This document shows, piece by piece, positions 1-5,833 of a stretch of 15,783 nt of DNA. Position 1 is the stretch's first letter, and every line of letters begins with the position of its first letter. The DNA lies in the NCBI GenBank assembly GCA_001839685.1, contig MLAK01001436.1:1-15783 (forward strand), in the 5' to 3' direction. Both the position numbers and the translations under genes were made by a program. This DNA is from Tritrichomonas foetus (taxonomy: Eukaryota > Parabasalia > Tritrichomonadida > Tritrichomonadidae). The notes beneath the pieces are model-generated. The model worked only from the letters and a program-made list of their open reading frames with translations, did no database searches and was not told the origin of the DNA.

Positions 1-90
1 AAATCTTTGGGGGACCATTTTGTAAACCTTTCATATAGGAGGGCGCAAAACACATCTGATTTATTGGCGAAAGCAACTAATTCGTTTTAA
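1..90 (+). CDS. 3' end of a gene entering from the left; RNase H-like C-terminus (partial)
   Basis: Frame 1 is open from the window edge to a TAA at 88-90 and gives 29 residues ending RRAQNTSDLLAKATNSF. The spacing R-x-x-N-x-x-D-x-L-A-K-A resembles the last helix of RNase H-fold proteins (RNase HI, RVT_3-type domains, retroelement RNase H), where the Asp (here residue 20 of the fragment, codon 58-60) would be the final catalytic acid. The fragment is about 37% G+C and uses codons such as ggg, agg and gcg that are rare in the neighbouring genes, so a mobile-element or transferred origin is possible. A TAAA lies 32 bases after the stop, as expected for a real 3' end here. Seen: the open frame, the motif and the composition. 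Inferred: the family. With only 29 residues the call is tentative; it could be another protein with a chance match. Confidence 0.45.
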   Translation, partial: KSLGDHFVNLSYRRAQNTSDLLAKATNSF

Positions 91-121
91 TTCTCAGCTA
101 TCAATACTTATTCAATTCTAA

Positions 122-125
122 TAAA
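122..125 (+). terminator. Candidate UAAA poly(A) signal for the left-edge gene
   Basis: TAAA starts 32 bases after the stop codon at 88-90. In Trichomonas a UAAA element at or near the stop codon is the described polyadenylation signal. The tetranucleotide is common in A+T-rich DNA, so position is the only support. Confidence 0.3.
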
Positions 126-170
126 ATTTACATCTGGGTAATGATTGGATTTACATCTTGCAATGATTCG
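126..170 (+). repeat. Imperfect tandem duplication, about 23 bp x 2
   Basis: Unit 1 (126-148) and unit 2 (149-170) both start ATTTACATCT and both continue to AATGATT followed by a G- or C-containing dinucleotide. They differ by a one-base gap and a few substitutions. It lies 36 bases after the left-edge gene's stop codon. No function is evident. Confidence 0.6.
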
Positions 171-408
171 CATAGTGAGTTTGGTTTAATTGGGATAAGC
201 ATCATCATACAAGACGAGTTATAGGGAAATAATGATAAAAAGCTATAGAAGCTTATTGCTGGAAAATGATTTTATTGTTTCCTAATATTTTAATGGTGAA
301 AATGATTAACACCAGTTCAGTCAAATCTCTTTTTTTATTCATGATCCAATGAAATTTCTGCTGGAGCCAGAATTCAATAAACTAGAAATGGATTGATTAA
401 TAAAGTCA

Positions 409-412
409 TTTA
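409..412 (-). terminator. Candidate UAAA poly(A) signal for the Rab gene
   Basis: Read on the minus strand, TAAA begins 29 bases beyond the Rab stop codon (441-443), just past the AAT repeat. Its spacing is close to that of the TAAA behind the CPC1/SPEF2-like stop (30 bases) and the left-edge gene stop (32 bases). Confidence 0.35.
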
Positions 413-429
413 ATAATAATAATAATAAT
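412..429 (+). repeat. (AAT)6 microsatellite
   Basis: Six perfect AAT triplets directly abut the palindrome at the Rab stop codon, so they fall in the Rab 3' untranslated region. This is a simple-sequence repeat, likely to vary in length between strains. Confidence 0.9.
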
Positions 430-443
430 TGTTATAACAATTA
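426..443. repeat. 18-bp perfect palindrome spanning the Rab stop codon
   Basis: TAATTGTTATAACAATTA is its own reverse complement over all 18 bases. The outermost triplet on the right (441-443) is the Rab TAA stop codon read on the minus strand. As RNA it could form a short A/U-rich hairpin or a self-pairing site at the end of the reading frame. A second 18-bp palindrome lies in the same relation to the next gene (5357-5374). Confidence 0.85.
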
Positions 444-1061
444 GCAACAGCCTTTCTTTTCTTCATTTGTCTTTTCGATATCAATCACAATCCTGTCACT
501 GGGGAAATCCACATTTGCCACATCACATTCATGCTCTTGTAGTTTCATTAATTCTGATGCAACAACTTGAAACATTTCTTCAATTCCTTGGCCAGTTAAA
601 GCGCTAACTTCAAAGAAATCCGCGCCTATTTTTTTAGCAAATTCTTTTCCAGAAGTAGAATCTACCATTACTCGATCAGCAAGATCAATCTTATTTGCAA
701 CAAGTGCCAAATAATATGAACTAGTACTACAATTTTGTATAAAAGAGTTATACCAAAAATCTAAATCACGAAATGAGTCTTCACTATCAACAGAGTAGAC
801 CAGCAATGCACCATGTGCACCATTGAAATAAATTGGAGCAAGTGATCGATATTTTTCTTGACCAGCTGTATCCCATATCTTCAATTTGACTTCCATACAA
901 TCAACAATCACAGTTTTGTCCACGTTCGCTGATCCAATTGTTGGTTGACAAGCTGAATCATACGTGTCATTTACAGCACGATTAATAATGCACGTTTTAC
1001 CGACATTAGTATACCCTATTGTAACCATTTTAAAATCCATTCGATATTCAGCAAGATTCAT
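441..1061 (-). CDS. Rab5-like small GTPase
   Basis: A 206-residue Ras-superfamily GTPase of the Rab family; such proteins switch between GDP and GTP forms on membranes and recruit traffic effectors. All nucleotide-binding motifs are present: G1 GYTNVGKT (16-23), G2 Thr41 in PTIG (40-43), G3 WDTAGQE (63-69), G4 NKID (123-126) and G5 SAL (153-155). The protein ends KKGCC, a double-cysteine tail for geranylgeranylation after a basic/acidic variable region. The switch II stretch KYRSLAPIYFNGAHGALLVY is closest to the Rab5/Rab21/Rab22 group, suggesting early endosomal work; subfamily is inference. The frame is open seven codons further (to 1082), but the ATG at 1061 is chosen because an initiator-like TCATTT sits just upstream, giving a 7-base leader. 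ATGs at 1040 and 1028 are less likely. It is transcribed away from the CPC1/SPEF2-like gene. Confidence 0.93.
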   Translation of the reverse strand: MNLAEYRMDFKMVTIGYTNVGKTCIINRAVNDTYDSACQPTIGSANVDKTVIVDCMEVKLKIWDTAGQEKYRSLAPIYFNGAHGALLVYSVDSEDSFRDLDFWYNSFIQNCSTSSYYLALVANKIDLADRVMVDSTSGKEFAKKIGADFFEVSALTGQGIEEMFQVVASELMKLQEHECDVANVDFPSDRIVIDIEKTNEEKKGCC

Positions 1062-1064
1062 TTT

Positions 1065-1070
1065 AAATGA
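1065..1070 (-). promoter_or_regulatory. Initiator (Inr)-like element of the Rab gene
   Basis: On the minus strand TCATTT fits the Trichomonas initiator TCA(C/T)(A/T) with the start site on the A (base 1068). Transcription there would give a leader of only 7 bases before the ATG at 1061. No such motif lies upstream of the longer-frame ATG at 1082, so this site decides the start. Confidence 0.55.
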
Positions 1071-1168
1071 GATCCATGACAAAATTTTCAGATTTTTTTT
1101 CTATTGAAGAATTGAATAACTGGCAAGTATGGGTTTCAGAACAATACGGCAAATTATCTCTGTCCTAT

Positions 1169-1188
1169 TTTATTTCAATTGAAATAAA
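1169..1188. repeat. 20-bp perfect palindrome in the divergent promoter region
   Basis: TTTATTTCAATTGAAATAAA equals its reverse complement over 20 bases; beyond one mismatch (1168/1189) one more pair matches. It lies 107 bases upstream of the Rab start and about 420 bases upstream of the opposite gene. It could be a dimeric transcription-factor site or a cruciform; nothing in the sequence decides this. Confidence 0.85.
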
Positions 1189-1514
1189 TTTGTGGGGTAC
1201 CTTGACCATTTATTCATTGAAAAAATGATATTAAGTGATTAGGATGTTTTTCTCTCAGTGGCTGGACAACATAGAAATTGTACCGTATAAAAATCATCAA
1301 GTAAATTAATTCTTTAAACAATTTGGCCGTAGATATCAATAAAAAAGAATGAAGATTCATAAAAAAAGGATTATGTCTTTTCAAGAGCAGATTTGAAAAA
1401 GCATGATCATGGAAATTTCTTATCAAAATAAGCAAGTTTTTTTTGAAGTAGAATTTGCTGATACATTTATTCTCTTGTGATTTGAGATCTATACGTTAGT
1501 AAATTTTGAAGAGT

Positions 1515-1598
1515 ATGTCAACAGTGAAATTCAAAAAGTTTATAATTGTGAGGAAAATTTTTTGTGCTTCAGAATTTTCAAAGACAAAATCAGTTTGA
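1515..1598 (+). other. Possible upstream short ORF before the CPC1/SPEF2-like gene
   Basis: An ATG at 1515 opens a 27-residue frame, out of phase with the main gene, that ends in TGA at 1596-1598, seven bases before the main ATG. It matters only if transcription begins upstream of 1515, and the start site of this gene is unknown. A GTATGT (1513-1518), which resembles a trichomonad 5' splice site, overlaps the ATG, but no ACTAAC/ACACAG acceptor follows. Confidence 0.25.
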
Positions 1599-1605
1599 AT
1601 TAATC

Positions 1606-4600
1606 ATGAGGAGATTCGCATATATCTCTCGTGCGCAAATCAAAACTCCAAAAAACATCAGTATAACTCCACGCCAGCAACATGGGAGACCACCCTATCA
1701 AAACCGAAAACAAAAATTGGCGCCATTGCAACCATTGAATCAACCAAACTTGAATCAAAATCGCCGAGCCTATCAAAATTCATTAAACAACGCATCAAGT
1801 GATGGAATAAATCATGCAACCAATCAAATCAGTGAGCCAAACAGAATAAACACACTGAATCACCCAAACAGGACAATCAGGACTCAACAGTCAAGTAAAT
1901 TTAGTCACAACAATAACCACAATAATTTGGATAACAATTTGATAAATAATAGGAATAATATTTATTTGGATAATAATATGAATAATAATTCTCGTTTTAA
2001 CTTAAATCTCAAACCATCTGGATTTCCACTGGAACCAAGTAGTAAAAATAATATCAAAGAACCATTTTCTGCAAGACCGGCGCCACCACCACTTGTGGAG
2101 CCGCCAAAAAGGAAAATTGAAGGAATGAGATTAGATTTCCAAAAAATTTATAATCGAAATGTTATTCGATGTGAAGTAGAAGGACTAATTAATTATGTGT
2201 GTGAATTAATGAATGAGAAAGAAACTATTTCAAAAACACCAAATATGACTGAATATAAAATTAATCAGCGATTTTTGAAAATTAAAAACAAATACATCAA
2301 TGGATGTCTAACTCCGATGTTTTATGACGAAACAATTTGTAAAAACTACCAAATGAAAGATGAATCTCAAAAAGTTTTGAAACCTTATCATACAATTTCT
2401 GCACACCATTATTTATCTTACAAATCTGATCGAATGTATAAAGAACTTTCAACTTACTTTGGTGTTCAACTCACTAACAGTCATCTTTCGGATCCAGACC
2501 CACTCTTTAACACATTTCTAGAAAAATCACAAAATGAAATGGCTCCATTTTTAACTCCTTTCGAACCATTTGAAAAAATGCCTTTTCCTTTCATCATTGG
2601 AATAGGTGGACCTGAAGGAAGTGGCAAAACTACAATTTGTCAATTTTTCCAAAAATCTTTTCATGTTCATATCATTCAATGCAGTCAAATAAAGCATGAA
2701 AAAACCAAACAAAACGAGAATTCCAAGAATAAAAATGCCAACAAAGAGAACAATAGTAAATCCACCAGTAGTCTTGCATGTAATAAACCCAATAAAACCA
2801 AAATAAATAGTATTTTGGTGAAAAACGAAGAGGAAGAAGAAATCGAAGAAGAAGAAATTATTAATATTCCTCTAGCAAACTCAATTCAAATCCAATTTAC
2901 AGACGATAAAAATGCTGTCCAACAAATTATTAATACTATTAAAAATAATTTTGATGGAAAAGGCTTTATTTTGGATGGCTTCCCGAATAATAAAAATCAG
3001 CATTCCTTATTAGAAAAAACATTAACAAGTGCTAACATTAATATGCATGAAGAATTTCTAAAATATGTTGAAATACCACTGTCAGCTCGACAAAAAGCAG
3101 CACTTCCATGTATTGATGCTGTAATCGTAACAACATCGAGTTTTCCTAACACCACAAAGTTGGTTGATACTGAAACCGGAAACATTTATAAACCATATTT
3201 TTATATGCCCGGATTCCCAGACCTCATTGGAGTAACACCACTATATTTTAATGAAAATATTGCGGCTGTTAAATCTCGTTTAATCGAAGTCCCAATTGAA
3301 GCAGAAGTTATTCCACCAAAAGCCATGCAAAAATACTCACAATTTGAACAAGGTTTGAATAATATATGTATATCAGCAGAAATTAACGAATGTTCAAGCA
3401 TAAATCAATTATTAGAACAATTAGATTCATTTATTCAAACTCTTTTCCATCGCATTCCTAGAGCCTTAAAAACATCTTTTCCTTTATCGACTTTAATTCA
3501 ACCATTATTTTTGATTCAGCCTGAACGTTCATTTAGCGCTATAAATGTTTGGTATCAATGTATTGAAAAGTTTGGACAACCAATTGCTGATTTATCTAGC
3601 CTTGTAACAACTTTATCAAGTAAAGTTGATCTTCTTCAGAAAGCAGCAATTGAAAGATACCAACTTTTAATAACGCAATCTGATTCACGATTTGAACTTT
3701 GTCAAAATTTCATGAAAGAATTTGATTCGAAAAATCTACCTGATCTATTTCGAAGGATTTGGGATTTGTCAGTTTCGATTAGAACAAAGAATCTTGAAGC
3801 TATTGATAATATCTTAGATAAGTGTGGTTTAATTGAATTACTTCTGGAATTAAGGAAAGCGCCAAAACTAATTTTCATTAATTTGGTTCATCGTTTAGTA
3901 TATATCAAATGGTTTTATGAGAAGTTTTCGAGTATTTTTACAATGGAAATCAATAAAGAAACACACTATCAATTTCTTGAAGATTTTACGGTTGAAGAAA
4001 TTGAAGTGCCTTCTTTTAATTTCTTAACAGATACTCCACCAACACCTATAAAAACGTTCCAAAGTCACTATCCAGTCTCTAAAGGCCAAAATATCCAAAC
4101 ACGAGAATTGTCAATGCTTGATATGAATAAACCTTTATTAATTTCAAATAAACTACAGGTTTCTAAACAAGTTCGAAAGAGTTTTGACGAATACAATCGA
4201 AATAATATTAATAATAATATTAACAATAACAATAGCAGAAATAATGCTAATTTAAAATCACATGAAATTCCTAAAGAAATGAAGAATAGTAAAATTACGA
4301 ATCATGACGAACAAAGAAAAATTGCGGTATTGAAAGGTTTTGAATATCTCCAAGAGAATTTAGCAAATGTTTTTACCCCACGTCCAAAAGATATGGTTTA
4401 CTTTAATGTTGATGCAGCATGTTCGGCTTTAGGTGTCATGAAACTTGAATCGCAATCAGTTTCTTTTGAATTCAGTACATCGAAATATGCCGAAGCTTTC
4501 TTTTCTCATATTTCTGGACTAACAGATACTCCATTTTTAGCAAGTGCTGCAAATCAAAGTTTGAAGTTATATAGAAGATTCTCTACAACATGTAAAAAGA

Positions 4601-5355
4601 AAGAAGCAAATATTGTGAATGCTGTATTGGATTTACGTGATAGTCTTATGTCATATGCCTCTTCTAAATGTGCGAGAGAAATGGAAACTTTTTCTCGCCG
4701 ATTCAGACATCTAAAATTAGGCGGTTCTTTAAATAAAGATACGAATCTCTTTGATTATGATATTGATCATGTTAATGAAAGAGTTCAACATCTTGCTGAC
4801 TTATCTTTGACTCTTCAAACGCCCATAACATTCCAAAAGCTAATTCCTTTCAAAGATATCCTTAAAATTTCTGAAGAAGCTGCCAACAAAGGACAACAAT
4901 TTGCATCCATTAATGATTTACTTAAAACTGCAGTTGATTCTGGTGCACTTGATAAATATAATTTAATGAAATTTGAATTATGTGCACGAATTTCGGAATG
5001 TGTTGAGTGCTTTGATGTTAAAAAATTCCTTTCATTTTTTGCAGTAAATCATGAAGATGAAATAAAAATAGAGGAAATATTTAAACATCCTCCTTCAAAA
5101 ATTCATCCTCCAACTGAACCAAAAACAAGATTTAAACCAGAAATGGCACGAAGGCATTCTAGAAAAGGTGAAAATTCTGAAAAATATGATTATAGTGAAT
5201 ATGACGAGTATGATGAATACGATGACTATGATGAATATGATGACTATGATGAATACGATGAAGATAATGATACTAATAATGGAAATTACGGTAATGTTGT
5301 TGTAGATATGGATAATGTTGGTAAAGAGGAAACATTTACAACGTTAATGATATGA
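1606..5355 (+). CDS. CPC1/SPEF2-like flagellar central-pair protein with divergent adenylate-kinase-like domain
   Basis: A 1249-residue protein. Residues 1-170 are basic and Asn/Gln-rich. The P-loop GPEGSGKT (335-342) is followed by a Lys/Asn- then Glu-rich insert (about 363-420) and by GFILDGFP (453-460) with NNKNQ in place of the usual arginine; this is an adenylate-kinase layout. SPEF2 (mammals) and CPC1 (Chlamydomonas) share several traits seen here: a long insert between P-loop and DGFP, the missing Arg, a following NQ..LLEK..T pattern, and a later helical block with an IWD(L/I) motif (716-721) and a long helix. A C-terminal FELCARISECVECFDVKKFL segment (about 1122-1141) also fits. Those proteins build the C1b projection of the axonemal central pair. 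SPEF2's N-terminal CH domain is not visible. Other features are a second Asn tract (863-883) and a YDE/YDD tail (1199-1219). The start is the first ATG after in-frame stops at 1543 and 1549. The family call is from remembered sequence patterns, not a search; other adenylate-kinase-like proteins remain possible. Confidence 0.6.
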   Translation: MRRFAYISRAQIKTPKNISITPRQQHGRPPYQNRKQKLAPLQPLNQPNLNQNRRAYQNSLNNASSDGINHATNQISEPNRINTLNHPNRTIRTQQSSKFSHNNNHNNLDNNLINNRNNIYLDNNMNNNSRFNLNLKPSGFPLEPSSKNNIKEPFSARPAPPPLVEPPKRKIEGMRLDFQKIYNRNVIRCEVEGLINYVCELMNEKETISKTPNMTEYKINQRFLKIKNKYINGCLTPMFYDETICKNYQMKDESQKVLKPYHTISAHHYLSYKSDRMYKELSTYFGVQLTNSHLSDPDPLFNTFLEKSQNEMAPFLTPFEPFEKMPFPFIIGIGGPEGSGKTTICQFFQKSFHVHIIQCSQIKHEKTKQNENSKNKNANKENNSKSTSSLACNKPNKTKINSILVKNEEEEEIEEEEIINIPLANSIQIQFTDDKNAVQQIINTIKNNFDGKGFILDGFPNNKNQHSLLEKTLTSANINMHEEFLKYVEIPLSARQKAALPCIDAVIVTTSSFPNTTKLVDTETGNIYKPYFYMPGFPDLIGVTPLYFNENIAAVKSRLIEVPIEAEVIPPKAMQKYSQFEQGLNNICISAEINECSSINQLLEQLDSFIQTLFHRIPRALKTSFPLSTLIQPLFLIQPERSFSAINVWYQCIEKFGQPIADLSSLVTTLSSKVDLLQKAAIERYQLLITQSDSRFELCQNFMKEFDSKNLPDLFRRIWDLSVSIRTKNLEAIDNILDKCGLIELLLELRKAPKLIFINLVHRLVYIKWFYEKFSSIFTMEINKETHYQFLEDFTVEEIEVPSFNFLTDTPPTPIKTFQSHYPVSKGQNIQTRELSMLDMNKPLLISNKLQVSKQVRKSFDEYNRNNINNNINNNNSRNNANLKSHEIPKEMKNSKITNHDEQRKIAVLKGFEYLQENLANVFTPRPKDMVYFNVDAACSALGVMKLESQSVSFEFSTSKYAEAFFSHISGLTDTPFLASAANQSLKLYRRFSTTCKKKEANIVNAVLDLRDSLMSYASSKCAREMETFSRRFRHLKLGGSLNKDTNLFDYDIDHVNERVQHLADLSLTLQTPITFQKLIPFKDILKISEEAANKGQQFASINDLLKTAVDSGALDKYNLMKFELCARISECVECFDVKKFLSFFAVNHEDEIKIEEIFKHPPSKIHPPTEPKTRFKPEMARRHSRKGENSEKYDYSEYDEYDEYDDYDEYDDYDEYDEDNDTNNGNYGNVVVDMDNVGKEETFTTLMI
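5200..5262 (+). repeat. Seven 9-bp coding repeats, (YDE/YDD)7
   Basis: Seven tandem units of the form TAY-GAY-GAN encode YDE YDE YDD YDE YDD YDE YDE near the C-terminus of the CPC1/SPEF2-like protein (residues 1199-1219). The period is 9 bases and synonymous differences occur between units. The segment is very acidic and tyrosine-rich and resembles a flexible tail or ligand for a basic partner. Confidence 0.85.
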
Positions 5356-5356
5356 A

Positions 5357-5374
5357 ACATGAATTAATTCATGT
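5357..5374. repeat. 18-bp perfect palindrome just after the CPC1/SPEF2-like stop codon
   Basis: ACATGAATTAATTCATGT is self-complementary over 18 bases and begins one base after the TGA at 5353-5355. It could fold into a hairpin at the start of the 3' untranslated region. Its placement matches the palindrome at the Rab stop (426-443). Confidence 0.85.
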
Positions 5375-5384
5375 CTCTACGAAT

Positions 5385-5388
5385 TAAA
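5385..5388 (+). terminator. Candidate UAAA poly(A) signal of the CPC1/SPEF2-like gene
   Basis: TAAA begins 30 bases after the stop codon, immediately downstream of the 18-bp palindrome. It is assigned by analogy with the Trichomonas UAAA signal. Confidence 0.35.
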
Positions 5389-5707
5389 TATGTTTGTTTT
5401 ATTGATTAATACTTGTTATATAAATTTATTTGTATGTATCTGTTTTTGTTTTTGTAAAATATTAAATTTTTCATGATTATTGTTGAAAATTGAATATCAA
5501 AATAACTCAAGATTCAGTTTATCATTTTGGGATAAAAAAATCTGCTAATATAGAAGGTTTGTGATAGATATGAAATGAAAGCTAGAATTGATTAAAAAGC
5601 GAGAAAATGACTGATCAGTTAAAGCTATAACGATCATAATTCAATATTTTCAAAGGAATAATCACAAAAATTCACAACATATTTGACCATAGTTAGTGTC
5701 AGATTCT

Positions 5708-5741
5708 TTTTCTGATTTTATCTGATCATATAGTCAGAAAA
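5708..5741. repeat. Inverted repeat TTTTCTGA / TCAGAAAA
   Basis: Eight-base arms at 5708-5715 and 5734-5741 enclose 18 bases that themselves contain TCTGATCA. Further TCAGA (5699-5703) and TCTGAT copies cluster here, about 90-135 bases upstream of the BEACH start codon, a plausible place for transcription-factor sites. Confidence 0.5.
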
Positions 5742-5791
5742 TATGCATAAAATATTATTGAAAAAGTGAACTTTTTGAATAAAACTATGAA

Positions 5792-5800
5792 TCACTCATT
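5792..5800 (+). promoter_or_regulatory. Two overlapping Inr-like motifs of the BEACH gene
   Basis: TCACTCATT contains TCACT (5792-5796) and TCATT (5796-5800); both fit TCA(C/T)(A/T). Starts on the A would be at 5794 or 5798, giving leaders of 40 or 36 bases before the ATG at 5834. An out-of-frame ATG at 5787 lies upstream of both and would be left out of the mRNA. Confidence 0.45.
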
Positions 5801-5817
5801 TTCAATTACTTTGAAAA
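5799..5817 (+). promoter_or_regulatory. 7-bp hairpin at the 5' end of the BEACH mRNA leader
   Basis: TTTTCAA (5799-5805) and TTGAAAA (5811-5817) form a perfect 7-bp stem around the loop TTACT. If transcription starts at 5798 the hairpin begins at the second base of the message. The stem is weak (one G-C pair), so an effect on translation is only a possibility. Confidence 0.35.
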
Positions 5818-5833
5818 GGTTCAATTTATTTCG

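Larger units (their letters stand above)
91..440. other. Convergent intergenic region between the edge gene and Rab gene
   Basis: About 350 bases of A+T-rich DNA lie between two convergent 3' ends. No protein-like open frame or tRNA was seen. It holds an imperfect tandem duplication (126-170), a repeated 10-mer GAAAATGATT (262-271 and 298-307), a run of six AAT triplets (412-429), and candidate TAAA poly(A) signals for both flanking genes. Confidence 0.6.
1062..1605. other. Divergent intergenic region between Rab and CPC1/SPEF2-like genes
   Basis: About 540 bases separate the two start codons, so both promoters should lie here. A 73-codon minus-strand frame (1214-1435) is rich in Phe, Leu and Ile and looks like chance translation of A+T-rich DNA. 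Visible structure: a 20-bp palindrome (1169-1188), a 10-bp palindrome CATGATCATG (1402-1411), the Rab initiator, and an upstream short frame at 1515-1598. No TCA(C/T)(A/T) motif was found within about 100 bases upstream of the rightward gene. Confidence 0.6.
5356..5833. other. Intergenic region between CPC1/SPEF2-like and BEACH genes
   Basis: About 480 A+T-rich bases lie between two same-strand genes. No protein-like frame or RNA gene was recognised. It contains the 18-bp palindrome and TAAA of the upstream gene, short palindromes ATAAATTTAT (5420-5429) and ACTGATCAGT (5610-5619), an 8-bp stem with an 18-base loop (5708-5741) in a TCTGA/TCAGA-rich stretch, and the promoter and leader hairpin of the BEACH gene. 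Confidence 0.6.

Noticed and set aside
1..18. Minus-strand ATG at 18 that could start a leftward gene (MVPQRF)
   Set aside because: Only six codons are visible and the opposite strand carries a better supported 3' end over the same bases.
1214..1435. 73-codon minus-strand frame in the Rab/CPC1-like gap
   Set aside because: Composition is rich in Phe, Leu, Ile and His/Asn with no motif, as expected from A+T-rich non-coding DNA, and no initiator or family match is visible.
1513..1524. GTATGT followed by CAACAG, resembling trichomonad intron ends
   Set aside because: The interval is 12 bases, shorter than any known trichomonad intron, and the ACTAAC branch motif is missing.
1606..1690. Hydrogenosomal targeting presequence at the basic N-terminus of the CPC1/SPEF2-like protein
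   Set aside because: The leader is basic and lacks acidic residues, but it does not look like the usual short hydrogenosomal presequence and the rest of the protein fits an axonemal role.
2473..2482. ACTAACAG-like 3' splice motif inside the CPC1/SPEF2-like gene
   Set aside because: The reading frame is open across it, no matching GTATGT donor in a suitable place was seen, and the full ACTAACACACAG consensus is absent.
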